From contig CAIOKO010000035.1 in the NCBI GenBank assembly GCA_903858935.1, positions 1 to 51,310 on the forward strand: DNA of 51,310 nucleotides. The letters are read 5' to 3'. Both the position numbers and the translations under genes were made by a program. Numbering within the stretch: the first letter of the stretch is position 1; each line of letters begins with the position of its first letter. Shown here in pieces: positions 1 through 9,126 of this stretch. The DNA comes from an uncultured Schlesneria sp. (lineage in GTDB: Bacteria; Planctomycetota; Planctomycetia; Planctomycetales; Planctomycetaceae). The notes under the pieces are model-generated. The model ran no database searches. It was not told the origin of the DNA and worked only from the letters and a program-made list of their open reading frames with translations.

Positions 1-495
1 GGAGCGATGATGGCTACTTTGGTCTGAGGCAAAGCCTCGAAGTCGCCTTCGGAGAAGAAGTGTCTTTGCATTTCGGCGTTCAAAGAGCACTGCTTGACCG
101 CGGACGGTTAAGCAGTGGCCCAAAGATTTGGAATTCGAATCATGTGCCGCTGCTTTGGACTTCTTCGCGTGCGGAAGTTGACTTTATGCGTCAATTTTCA
201 GGAATTCTTCCAAAGTAGCCATCATCGTTCCGCGTGATGAGCATGCGTCGAACACGACTCAAGCGTTGCCTCAGCATCGGGATAGCGACGTCATTTGAAA
301 TGCTGAATTGCTGAATTGAAAACATGGTGTTTGTTATTCGCCTGGTTCTCGAACAATGCTCATCACGCGGAGCGATGATGGCTACTTTGGTCTGAGGCAA
401 AGCCTCGAAGTCGCCTTCGGAGAATCAGTGTCTTCGTGTTTCGGCGTTCAAAGAGCACAGCTTGACCGCGGACGGTCAAGCTGTGGCACACGAAG
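1..495. repeat. Repeat region with REP-like palindromes, no gene
   Basis: About 118 bases are present twice in direct orientation (1-118 and 369-486) with scattered mismatches. The first 20-odd bases of this unit also occur inverted: 210-253 is close to the reverse complement of 345-390. Each direct copy contains a hairpin. In the second copy the stem CACAGCTTGACCG pairs perfectly with its complement across a CGGA loop, and outer arms GTCTTCGTG/CACGAAGAC enclose it. The first copy has the same hairpin with one stem change. The core AAGCAGTGGC / GCCGCTGCTT resembles hairpins found again near 41680. No convincing gene is visible. This looks like a REP/BIME-type or MITE-like cluster rather than coding DNA. 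Confidence 0.75.
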
Positions 496-503
496 ACGTT
501 TGT

Positions 504-3500
504 CTATATCACTAACTTGTGGGCCGTATAATCGCTCGACAATTGCTGGCTGGCAATTTCGAGCAGGTGTTCGTGGTGCGTGAAAAAGATGACCTGTCGC
601 TGCTGACCCACACGCGCCAGGATTCGCAGCGCGGCTGCCGCGCGAGCGTCGTCGAACTGAATTAAAATGTCATCAATGATCAGCGGCAATTCACATCGAG
701 GTGCGGTTTCAAGTTGCAGCGTGGCCAGTCTCAAGGCCAGATACAATTGATCGCACGTTCCTTCGCTCATTCCATTGACGGTGATTCCTTCGAGACTTCC
801 AGGTCTGATTCCAACGAGAACCGGACGATAATTGTCGTCCTCATCGACGCGCAGGCCGTCAAACGACCCCAGAGTCAGTTCGCGAAATAATTCGCTGGCA
901 ATTGCCAGAACGGGTCCGCGAGTTCTTTCGCGATACCGTTCAATCGATGAATGCAAGATGCAGCTTGCCAGTTTGAATCGGACGTAGGTTTCTGCATCCG
1001 AACGAATCTGAGCAAGCGTCTGTTGCCGTAGCTCTTCGGCGAAAGCACCCGTTTCCCCTCCATCCATCTGGCGGAGTTTTTCGAGGATTCCGCCCAGTTG
1101 CTGATTGAACTGGTCACGATCAGCAGTCAAACGATTAATTTCAAGCTCCAGTCCGCGCACCTGGTCTGTCAGGGATTCAAGCGTCTGTTGGCGGATATGT
1201 TCGGAAAATTGAACGAGGGGTTCGTCGAGGGACAGTTCTGTCAGTCGAACACGAACGCGATCCAGTTTTCTCTCAAGTGTCTCTCGATCCATGGACCGTT
1301 TCTCGACAGCCTCCAGCTCTTCAAACAGCAGAGCCATTGATTTGTCGTCCTCGACAGAGATTGTTTCCAGGTCGGGACGCGTGACTCCGGCGGCCTGGCA
1401 CAGCTCGTCAAAAAGCCGTATTCCCGACACACGCGACTCGCGTGCGAGAGCTAATTGCTGTTCGGCCTGAGACTTTTTTGCGAGGTGCTTATTTCGGACT
1501 GCTTCGTCGCGTTGACCAGCGATCATTCGGTCGCGAAGCGTTGCAACGGCATCGTTGACGTTGGTGTCGACAAGATCCGGAGCAATTTCCTGACATAGGG
1601 AATCGACTTTCGTCGTCAGTCGTTCGGTATCAGCATCGATTCCAGAAATCCGTGCTTGAAATTGTTCTGCTTGACGCTGATGGTCTGTCAGTTCGATTAA
1701 CGTCTCGACCAACGTTGCCGCCATATCGGTTGTCGAATCAGGAGGAAGTCCCAATTCGCACATCACGCCGGCCCATTCGGTCTTCCACTGGCTCAAAGCG
1801 GTTTCTGCCGTGGTTACTCGATCAATCGATTCCGAGAGTTCCCGAGTCCATCGCGCAATGGACTCGGTAGTCTCCTTTCGAAGCTGTTGGAAAGACTCAA
1901 CTTCTTTAAGATGCTTTTCGGCTCGTGCAATCAAATCTTTCAGGTTGGTCTCACTTTCGGAAGTCGAAACGATTTCCATAAGCTTACCGAGTGCTTCGAC
2001 GTTTTCCTGAATTCGCGTGGCGAGTGAATTCGCCTCGTTCTCGCATCGGCGGATGTGAATTTCGCTTTGCAGGAGAGTTTCGCGTTGGGCGAGCCACGCA
2101 TGTGTTTCGTTCGGCATAGGGGCTTTCGCACCCACGGACTGCCACTCCAACTGCCAGTTCTGTTGGAGTGTAAGGTGTTCGGCTTCGAGTTCCGCCATCC
2201 GAATCGTCGCTTCATGCCGACGTACGTCGTTTGTTTCCAGATCGGCCACTTCTTCCGCCAGTTGGGCCACGCGATCGGCGTCGTTTCTCAGCCGGTCAGC
2301 AATCGAGTCCGCCTCATTAATCAGTCGCTCAAATTCTACAATCAGCTTCGACTCAGGAACTTCGTCTTTCGAGAGCTTCTGCCGAATTTCCAACCAGACT
2401 TCATCTCGTCGATTCCGTACATTCGCCAAATCCGCTTCCGTGGGAAGTTGAAATTCATTACGGAGCTTTTCAATTGTCTGGCAGAGTTTTTTTTGTTCGA
2501 TGTCGAACTCAGCCAGCCGCGAACGAAGCATTAACTGTTCGGCATGGTTTGCTTGAAAGCCCGCCTCCATTTGTTTCAGCAAAGTGAGGTCGGGAATTTT
2601 CATCGACGCGAGTGCAGAAATCGAGTTGATCTCAAGACCGAATCTGGCACTTTGCTGACGTGGAACTTCCTGCATGGCCGTGATCTCTTCACGGGCAAGA
2701 GCGAGACGTGCTTCAAGGTCTCCATCGTTTTGTACTTTTCGAAGAAGATTTCGAAAAACTTCAAGCGGGCGATCTTCAGGGATTAATTTTAATGACTCTT
2801 GAAGTTCATCGAGTTGAACCGAAAGTCGTCTGCGTAAAAGAAGTGCCTGCTCCAGCGACTGCTGGAGTCCGGTCTGCTGTCGACCCAATTGACCAAGTCG
2901 CGTTCGGAAAGACCTGTCAAGGATGGCCGTTGTATCAGGGATCAGATCCGTTGAGACGGGCATCGACTGAAGCAGTTCTCGAATTGATGCTTGATGACGA
3001 TCACGATCTTCTACAAGTTTCTGACGATCCAGAACCCCTTTCTGGCAAGCACCCCATTCGGTAACAAGTTTGGAAATCTCGTCGGAACGGCCCATTATTT
3101 CTTGCGGCCTGGCCAGTTTTTCGAGCTCGTTTTCAGCGAGCTCAATTGCTTCTGTTGCCGCCTGCTCGTGAACGCTGTGCTGTTTGAGTAACAGAATGGC
3201 CTGCTGTCGCTTCGCAGTGAAGTCAGGATTAAGTCGAGGGATTGACCCAAGCTGTGTGAGTTCCTTTACGACAGAATCGAGTTCTTGAACGAGAGGCCAT
3301 GCGAGTTTCCATCGCTGGAGTCGATCGCGATCGCTCGTCTGTTTTGTCAGTCTGGCGGAAAGATCGTCAAGCCGAATTTGCGTTTCAAGCCGAATTCGAT
3401 CAGCCTCTTCCCATTCCGCAGCGGACAACAAATTGTCACGCAGTTTGTCCTTTTGTTCCTGCAGCGTGGCGATTGACTGATTCAAACGCTGTTTCTTGCC

Positions 3501-4022
3501 TTGGGGTTTGAAGATTTCTGCCGCATCGTCAACAAGCCTCTTTTTTACGGCGTTCAGGTCTGTGACGCCTGAGCCTGTCGCAAACAGGATGTCGCCCAGG
3601 TCACCGCTTCCCGTTGCGATCTGGTGGCCGCCTTGAACCAATTGCTCATAGTCAATCCCGTATCGTTGCCGGAAAGTCGTTTCATCGATTCCGACCAGTA
3701 ATTGGGTCCAGCGATTGGGGTCGATGATCGCAATATCATCACCTGCTCGGAGGGAATCCTTGCGAGTCTTGCGTCGGATCACTTCAAGTTCACCCACCGA
3801 ATCGCTCGAAACGATTCCACCGACCCGAAGATTCGGATTCGAATGCACAAAGTTGTCATCCGTTCGTTCGTCGAATCCGAATAAGAGCTGGCGAATGGCT
3901 CGCAGCGTTGTGCTCTTACCAGCCTCGTTCGGCCCGTAGATCAGGTGAAAACCTTTACCAAGATTTAGCCGGACATCGGTGAATTTTCCAAAGGCAATCA
4001 AATCCAGTCTTGAAAGCCACAT
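504..4022 (-). CDS. YhaN-like AAA/SMC-type ATPase
   Basis: A large coiled-coil ATPase of about 1172 residues. The N-terminus carries a Walker A motif GPNEAGKS (about residues 30-37) in the setting typical of YhaN/SbcC/RecF-like proteins. The middle is a long Gln/Glu/Leu-rich coiled coil. The C-terminus has a signature-like LYLALRLATLQ, a Walker B strand LPLIIDD (about 1112-1118) and a final FFTHHEH, so N- and C-terminal halves would form one ABC head. I chose the ATG at 4022 (MWLSRLDLIAFGKF) over upstream in-frame starts because family members begin at this motif. YhaN relatives are usually paired with an SbcD-like nuclease, but none is visible on either side. Role in DNA end processing or repair is inferred from family. 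It lies downstream of the nucleotidase gene, separated by about 80 bases. Confidence 0.85.
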   Translation of the reverse strand: MWLSRLDLIAFGKFTDVRLNLGKGFHLIYGPNEAGKSTTLRAIRQLLFGFDERTDDNFVHSNPNLRVGGIVSSDSVGELEVIRRKTRKDSLRAGDDIAIIDPNRWTQLLVGIDETTFRQRYGIDYEQLVQGGHQIATGSGDLGDILFATGSGVTDLNAVKKRLVDDAAEIFKPQGKKQRLNQSIATLQEQKDKLRDNLLSAAEWEEADRIRLETQIRLDDLSARLTKQTSDRDRLQRWKLAWPLVQELDSVVKELTQLGSIPRLNPDFTAKRQQAILLLKQHSVHEQAATEAIELAENELEKLARPQEIMGRSDEISKLVTEWGACQKGVLDRQKLVEDRDRHQASIRELLQSMPVSTDLIPDTTAILDRSFRTRLGQLGRQQTGLQQSLEQALLLRRRLSVQLDELQESLKLIPEDRPLEVFRNLLRKVQNDGDLEARLALAREEITAMQEVPRQQSARFGLEINSISALASMKIPDLTLLKQMEAGFQANHAEQLMLRSRLAEFDIEQKKLCQTIEKLRNEFQLPTEADLANVRNRRDEVWLEIRQKLSKDEVPESKLIVEFERLINEADSIADRLRNDADRVAQLAEEVADLETNDVRRHEATIRMAELEAEHLTLQQNWQLEWQSVGAKAPMPNETHAWLAQRETLLQSEIHIRRCENEANSLATRIQENVEALGKLMEIVSTSESETNLKDLIARAEKHLKEVESFQQLRKETTESIARWTRELSESIDRVTTAETALSQWKTEWAGVMCELGLPPDSTTDMAATLVETLIELTDHQRQAEQFQARISGIDADTERLTTKVDSLCQEIAPDLVDTNVNDAVATLRDRMIAGQRDEAVRNKHLAKKSQAEQQLALARESRVSGIRLFDELCQAAGVTRPDLETISVEDDKSMALLFEELEAVEKRSMDRETLERKLDRVRVRLTELSLDEPLVQFSEHIRQQTLESLTDQVRGLELEINRLTADRDQFNQQLGGILEKLRQMDGGETGAFAEELRQQTLAQIRSDAETYVRFKLASCILHSSIERYRERTRGPVLAIASELFRELTLGSFDGLRVDEDDNYRPVLVGIRPGSLEGITVNGMSEGTCDQLYLALRLATLQLETAPRCELPLIIDDILIQFDDARAAAALRILARVGQQRQVIFFTHHEHLLEIASQQLSSDYTAHKLVI

Positions 4023-4103
4023 GCTGCATTCGCCTTGGGTCATCACAGACCGTGATGAAAAATGTATGGTCAGTCTCAGGCTTGGAACGGCGTCGTTCGA
4101 GGA

Positions 4104-5090
4104 TTATTTCAACGATGCCGCAACTGATTCAGCCGTTCCGAGAACCGCTGTGTGCAACGGTCCATTCGTGACGATGATCCCGCGATTTTCCCGGAGTTCA
4201 TGTCCATGAGAGAAATCAAGGTTTTTGCCCTGAAGGTCCGTCACTGTTCCGCCGGCTTCGGTCACGATAAGAACACCCCCCGCATGGTCCCAGATCTTTT
4301 CGAAATAGCCTGTCTTGGCCGGAAGACGAAGGTACACATCGGCTTCTCCTGCGGCGACCATCGCATACTTGGCCTGGCTGTCCATTCGAACGGGGGCAGC
4401 TTTGATCCCAAGCTTTTCGGCGATCGTTGCGGATTCACTATGAGAACTGTGGCTCGACTCAAAGGATTCACAAAACCGGGCGAAGGTCGGGTCATTCAAC
4501 TCCGTGACATGAATTCTTCGTGGCTCAGATTCAGCATCCAACCGCAGTGCGAAGGTCCCTTGCCCCAGGACTGCGTAAAATAAAGAGTCGCCGCTTTGAT
4601 TCCTTGTACCCAGATTCGGGCAGGCAAGAATTCCAATCTGGATTTGACCATCGACGATAAGCGCCAGTGAAATGGCGTATTGGTCTCGACGAAGAAATCC
4701 TTTGGTTCCGTCGATGGGGTCCAGCGTCCAGAATCGTGGAGAGAAGTGTTTGGCACCCCCCCGATCGATCCAATTGCGGATTTCGTCGTGAGAAGCGTCG
4801 CGATAATGATCACAGATTAACCTGTGAATTTCTTGAAGAAAGTGTTCATTCTCAGGTTGATGTAACGCCAAAGCATCTTCTTCCGCGATGACGGGATCAT
4901 CCGGAAACGCCTCGCCAATTGCGTGGCAGACAACAGCCTGGCTGGCGAAGTCGGCAACGGTGACCGGGCTGTTGTCTTTCTTGTCCAGAACTTCCGGCGT
5001 GATTGCCGCTTGAACAACCCGGCAAATCCTGGAGGCCTTCCTGACGGCATCCAGTCCAACTTTCAGTTCTTCGGCGTATGCATGGGACAT
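4104..5090 (-). CDS. cysQ: 3'(2'),5'-bisphosphate nucleotidase, CysQ/HAL2 type
   Basis: A 328-residue member of the lithium-sensitive inositol monophosphatase superfamily. Metal-binding motifs are visible: EED (about 70-72), DPIDGTK (124-130) and WDHAGGVLIVTEAGG near the C-terminus. The N-terminal pattern KKDNSPVTVADF and overall length fit the HAL2-type 3'-phosphoadenosine 5'-phosphate phosphatase better than plain inositol monophosphatase. The expected role is removing PAP made during sulfate assimilation. The ATG at 5090 is preferred to the GTG at 5105 because family proteins start near this point; neither has a strong ribosome site. It sits between the dehydrogenase and the YhaN-like gene on the same strand with short gaps, so an operon is plausible. 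Substrate choice within the superfamily is not certain. Confidence 0.8.
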   Translation of the reverse strand: MSHAYAEELKVGLDAVRKASRICRVVQAAITPEVLDKKDNSPVTVADFASQAVVCHAIGEAFPDDPVIAEEDALALHQPENEHFLQEIHRLICDHYRDASHDEIRNWIDRGGAKHFSPRFWTLDPIDGTKGFLRRDQYAISLALIVDGQIQIGILACPNLGTRNQSGDSLFYAVLGQGTFALRLDAESEPRRIHVTELNDPTFARFCESFESSHSSHSESATIAEKLGIKAAPVRMDSQAKYAMVAAGEADVYLRLPAKTGYFEKIWDHAGGVLIVTEAGGTVTDLQGKNLDFSHGHELRENRGIIVTNGPLHTAVLGTAESVAASLK

Positions 5091-5125
5091 GTTGAAAAGT
5101 CTCACTGACGATAGTTCAAAGTTCT

Positions 5126-6181
5126 TTAGACAGCGGGAACGGCAACCTTCAGTTGAGCTGCAAGGTCGACAAGTGCTTTCCAGTTACCGTCATCAAGCGG
5201 GATGCCTGCAGCACTTCGACTGGCGAGTGTTCGCCGTTCAGGATCACCTGGTAGCGTAACATCATTCACGCCATCGATTCGCGGTACGTCTCGCACGTAC
5301 GTTTCCAGTTGTCCGACTTCGCCCAGCAAATGTTGCGTACCACCAAAGAATTCGGGATTCATCACCCAGAAAACCGCGCAATTTCCAAGCGGAGGAGGCG
5401 GATTTGGAAATGCACACTGACCTCCAGAGAACCCACCCGCCAGCATTTCGATCATGAATGCCAGGCCGAAACCTTTATAGGCCTGGTCGCCACCAAGTGG
5501 CAGGATTGTCCCTGGTGGATTTCCATAAAGTTGATTGGGATCAGTTGTCGGCTTGCCGTCAGGATCGAGGATCCAACCAAGAGGAACAGGTTGTCCGGCA
5601 ATCTTTTTGACTCGTACTTTTCCCTCAGCCGTTGCGCTTGTTCCGATGTCGAAAATAAATGGACCGTTAGCACCTCCTGGTATGCCGATACAAATGGGGT
5701 TTGTTCCCAACCGGGGTCGTTTGCCTCCCACGGGTGCGACGCGCTGCGCGGCCCCCTGATTATTGGCGATGACAATTGCAGTCAGTCCAGCAGACGCGGC
5801 CATTTCTGCGTATTCACCCAGGCGACCGATGTGACAGGCGCGACGAAGTGTTCCACAGGCAATTGCGGACGTCTGGCATTTGGCGATCAGCCGCTGCATC
5901 AGATCCTGCGACAGGACCTGACCAAGTCCCCAACCACCATCACATACCAGAGAACTCGGCGATTCTTTTTCTACGGCCAGTTTCGCGTGGGGATTGAGCG
6001 TCCCGTCCAGGACTTTGCCAATGTAAAACGGGATTCGCATCACGCCATGAGAATCGTGCCCGCGCAGGTTCGCGTCGACGAGACTTTTCGCAACCAGGCT
6101 TGCCTCTGCTTCATGAACGCCTGATGCGGCGAACAGAGCGGTCGAAAACTGAGTCAAAACGGCATCGTTCAGAACTGGCAA
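5126..6181 (-). CDS. Ldh2-family NAD(P)-dependent oxidoreductase
   Basis: A 351-residue protein of the malate/L-lactate/ureidoglycolate dehydrogenase family (Ldh2, structurally distinct from Rossmann-fold dehydrogenases). The hallmark RGHDSHGVMR (about 40-49, catalytic-region His45), CHIGRLGEY (His117) and GTNPICIGIPG are present. The start is TTG at 6181, preceded by AAGAGGT seven bases upstream; this good Shine-Dalgarno is what decides the start. Relatives reduce or oxidise 2-hydroxy/2-keto acids, including sulfolactate and 2,3-diketogulonate, and substrate cannot be read from sequence. The gene ends about 35 bases before the nucleotidase gene. Confidence 0.85.
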   Translation of the reverse strand: MPVLNDAVLTQFSTALFAASGVHEAEASLVAKSLVDANLRGHDSHGVMRIPFYIGKVLDGTLNPHAKLAVEKESPSSLVCDGGWGLGQVLSQDLMQRLIAKCQTSAIACGTLRRACHIGRLGEYAEMAASAGLTAIVIANNQGAAQRVAPVGGKRPRLGTNPICIGIPGGANGPFIFDIGTSATAEGKVRVKKIAGQPVPLGWILDPDGKPTTDPNQLYGNPPGTILPLGGDQAYKGFGLAFMIEMLAGGFSGGQCAFPNPPPPLGNCAVFWVMNPEFFGGTQHLLGEVGQLETYVRDVPRIDGVNDVTLPGDPERRTLASRSAAGIPLDDGNWKALVDLAAQLKVAVPAV

Positions 6182-6303
6182 CTTGGCACCTCTTATCCAA
6201 TGTGTCGGAAAACAATCTCGGCAAGAACCAAGACTGTATCAGACCGGATAGCAAGGGCAAAAGTCAGCGATTTTGAACAGAAGTGGAGAACGTTGGCGCA
6301 GTC

Positions 6304-7197
6304 TCAGAAAATTTTCGTCAGGGAAATGACGGTGTTCTGTCCTTGAGTGCGTCCGATCACTCCCATGTCAGTTTGAGTTCGGACCGAAAAAATGGTCTTG
6401 TAGGGCGCGTAGAAGTAGTTCACTTCAGGGCCGAGAGCGTAGAAACTGTCGTGAATACTGTTGTCGTAATTCACCGCCGAGCCACTATCTCTGGTGGTTT
6501 GCCAAAACGTATAGGCGGTCAGGCCGACATTCCAGTTCTTGGCAATTGTCTTCCCTAAACCCCATTCGATATGGAAGCAGTCGCCGGGGCGAATATCACG
6601 GTCGGTTTTAGTGCTGCTCGATTCATAGCGACACAGCGTCGACAAATGCCACGTTTTGTCTTCGTCGAAATAAAGTGTACCGCCCCATGAGAACATCGCC
6701 GTCCAATAACCTTTACCAACGTTGACGGGGCTTGTCGAATCGTAATCGCCGGTCGGTCACCAAACTCCTGCAGCCACCCCTAAATCACATTGCTTGAAGT
6801 GCCAGCCGAGAATCACTGGTTCGACCAGGATATCCCCTATTCCAGATTTATATTGCTTGATTCCGAGTGCCGAAACCTGTTGATCCACACTGACGAAAGG
6901 GACGGCGACGTCGAATCCGTAATCCGCGCCGAGAAACTTGAAGTCGGTCATCTTGATTAAACGAGGGGCCGTAATAAAGACGTCCAGATCTAATCCGGCA
7001 GGAACAGTATGGCCATTCGCATCTCGCAAAGTGCCCGCATCGTAAGCGATGTTGTACCATTTGAGGTACGTTCCCGGCGGGGGGAGTGTGGCCCCCTTTA
7101 AACCTTCGGCGCCCTGAGGGTAATGCCCAGATTGCTGCTGTGCCGCAGCGAAGTTACCCAGCAACAGAATAAGGCAAAGCCCTGAAATAAATCGCAT
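6304..7197 (-). pseudogene. MetA-pathway-type barrel protein broken by an in-frame TGA
   Basis: Two open segments lie in exactly the same frame, separated only by a TGA at 6757-6759. The first part has a signal peptide (MRFISGLCLILLLGNFAAAQ) and the start of a beta-rich protein like those annotated 'phenol degradation MetA' or SphA-like transporters. It ends AAGVW-stop, and the frame continues directly as PTGDYDSTSPVNVGKGYW and then MFSWGGTLYFDEDKTW. That PTGDYD...GYW stretch is exactly where homologues continue, so one base change (for example GGA or CGA to TGA) explains the break. The product would be an outer-membrane barrel of about 297 residues. A single sequencing error is also possible. 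An ATG follows a GTG at the start; I took the ATG. Confidence 0.75.
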
Positions 7198-7574
7198 CAC
7201 GTCGCGTACTTTCGTCCATGAATGCCATTCAAACGGAAACGCCGACTCCGTGCTAATCCTGACGGTATCGGCGGACGCAGATGTGCACCTTCATGCCGAG
7301 TATTGACGAAACCTGGATTTCCAAGACGCGTGCTTGTTGCAGGAATTGGTTAATTTGTAGCAGTCAGTCAAGAAGTTCCGATTAGGGAAAAACGACAATC
7401 CTGGCCTGAATGGCTTCGAGAATATCCCGGAGCGTCGATGATTGGGTGTGACCGCTTTGATCATTGACTATCGTTAAATGTCATTTTTTATTTTTTCAAA
7501 GCTTTGAACACGGGACCTATGACTGAAGGAGATCTGCTCAAAGTGGTCTTAAACCGTACTGGCGGTCCCCGTTT
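7198..7574. other. Intergenic region without recognised gene
   Basis: About 375 bases between the broken barrel gene and the DHFR-like gene, both on the minus strand. I see no convincing small gene or tRNA. A 12-base palindrome TCAAAGCTTTGA lies near 7496. AT-rich sequence around 7480-7500 could hold promoter elements but none matches consensus well. Confidence 0.4.
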
Positions 7575-8159
7575 TCAGTTGTCCGAAATCGTCGCGCGTA
7601 TGACCTCGAAGCGAAGCTCAACCCTGCCGTCCTGATAGGCCTTCACGTCCGCCAGATGCAGAGGGATGTCTCTGTCTAACCGTTTGATGAATGTGAGCCC
7701 GTCACCGATCAAGATTGGTAGAATCGAATATCGAATTTCGTCGGCCAGCCCGAGACGAAGGCAATCTGAGCAGACGACGCCACCTCCAACAAACCAGATG
7801 CTACGGAACTCAGTCCGCAGGCGACCATTCACAAACCCCGCGAGATCCCCTGAATAGAACTCAACGGTATCACGGGCCCGTGGCAGTTCGCGACTGGTGA
7901 GAACGAAGGTTGGTTTCTCGCCGTACGGCCACCCCAACCCGTCAGCGTCAAAACGAAGGGCCGTTTCATAGGTGTGCGATCCCATGACGTAGCAGTCGAT
8001 CGTCGCGAGAAATGCTTCGACGAATCCAGGGTCGGTCGTCTGGCCGCCTGCGAATTCGTCCGAAGTTTCAAGCCAATCGACGCGCCCGTCCTTTCGAGCA
8101 ATGAAGCCATCCAGGCTCGCAGCCATGTGGATCGTAACGCGAGAATCTCGTGGTTCCAT
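7575..8159 (-). CDS. Dihydrofolate reductase-like (RibD C-terminal fold) protein
   Basis: A 194-residue protein of the DHFR/RibD-C superfamily, YyaP/YwjB-like. It opens VTIHMAASLDGFIARKDG, the usual first strand and nucleotide-binding region, then CYVMGSHTYE and PTFVLTSREL. It closes with the diagnostic IWFVGGGVVCSDCL and a SILPILIGDG strand. Such stand-alone proteins probably reduce a pterin or flavin-like substrate with NADPH, but most are uncharacterised, and this is not the thymidylate-cycle DHFR. It ends before an untranscribed gap and starts 26 bases after the glutamine cyclotransferase gene, so the two may be co-transcribed. Confidence 0.85.
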   Translation of the reverse strand: MEPRDSRVTIHMAASLDGFIARKDGRVDWLETSDEFAGGQTTDPGFVEAFLATIDCYVMGSHTYETALRFDADGLGWPYGEKPTFVLTSRELPRARDTVEFYSGDLAGFVNGRLRTEFRSIWFVGGGVVCSDCLRLGLADEIRYSILPILIGDGLTFIKRLDRDIPLHLADVKAYQDGRVELRFEVIRATISDN

Positions 8160-8185
8160 TGGTTCTGAATTCTTTGATCAGGCGG

Positions 8186-9010
8186 TTACTTGCGTCCGAC
8201 GGTGATTTCAAACATTTTTGGCCAATTCTTGCCGGTGACGAAGAGTCGTTTTTTCTCGGGGTCGTAGGCGATTCCGTTCAGGACGTCTTCGGTGGAATCT
8301 CGTTTGTTTCTTGGGTAAAGGCCGGACAGATCAATCCAGCCGAGGACTTCGCCATTTTGAGGCGAAAGTCGAACGATACGGTCTTCGTACCAGATATTGG
8401 CCCAGATCTCGTCGTTGACATATTCGAGCTCATTCAATTTGCTGACTTTGCCATCAGTCCCGTGGGCTGTGATCCGCTTGACGACTTCGAACGACTTAGG
8501 ATCGATAAATCGAATCGTGGACGAACCATCGCTCATCAGCAATCGTTTGCCATCGTTTGTCAGCCCCCAGCCTTCTCCGGAATATTGAAATGTCTTCTCA
8601 ACGTTGAAGGTTTCAAAGTCGTAAACGATTCCAATTCGATTCTGCCAGGTGAGCTGGTAAATTCGATTGTCGAGAAGCGTGATCCCTTCACCAAAATAAT
8701 GCGCGTTTAATGGAGCGATTTTTTCGACTTTGCCAGATTCCAGGTCAACCAGGCGAAGCGAAGATTCCCCCTTTTTCCCCGTCCCTTCTAACAAAGCCCC
8801 TTTGACGAACACGAGGCCTTGGGTGAACGCCGTGGCGTCGTGAGGATAGGTGGCGATCACTTTGAATCCCCAGACTTCGCCCTTTGGTGCGCGTTTGAAT
8901 TGCGCAAACGCGCTGATACCGATCACACTGCTGACCAGCAAAAGTGTCGCCAGCAGCCAGCTTGAACGGCGAACAACAGATTTTGAAGTCGAGGTGACTT
9001 TCACGGACAT
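8186..9010 (-). CDS. Glutaminyl-peptide cyclotransferase
   Basis: A roughly 274-residue secreted beta-propeller of the plant/bacterial glutamine cyclotransferase family, which converts N-terminal glutamine of peptides to pyroglutamate. A hydrophobic segment near residues 17-36 ending SAFAQ looks like a signal peptide or anchor. Family blocks are clear: ATAFTQGL, GKKGESSLRLVDL, YFGEGITLL, IYQLTWQ, SGEGWGLT, LNELEYVNDEIWANIWYED and VLNGIAYDPE. The start at 9010 is supported by GAGGATGG ahead of the ATG; an upstream TTG lacks this. It is divergent from the alcohol dehydrogenase gene with 116 bases between starts. Confidence 0.9.
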   Translation of the reverse strand: MSVKVTSTSKSVVRRSSWLLATLLLVSSVIGISAFAQFKRAPKGEVWGFKVIATYPHDATAFTQGLVFVKGALLEGTGKKGESSLRLVDLESGKVEKIAPLNAHYFGEGITLLDNRIYQLTWQNRIGIVYDFETFNVEKTFQYSGEGWGLTNDGKRLLMSDGSSTIRFIDPKSFEVVKRITAHGTDGKVSKLNELEYVNDEIWANIWYEDRIVRLSPQNGEVLGWIDLSGLYPRNKRDSTEDVLNGIAYDPEKKRLFVTGKNWPKMFEITVGRK

Positions 9011-9126
9011 CGCGCCATCCTCAAAGGTCGTAAACAATTCAAATTAAGTCTGCCGGTACTCTCGAGAATACTTTCGCAACCTGTCAGAAAGACGTCCAGT
9101 CGGATTTTCGTTATCCTTTCGCCATC

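Noticed and set aside
6757-6759. Selenocysteine or UGA read-through for the barrel gene
   Set aside because: No selenocysteine machinery or SECIS-like element is visible and the family has no known selenoprotein; a nonsense change is simpler.
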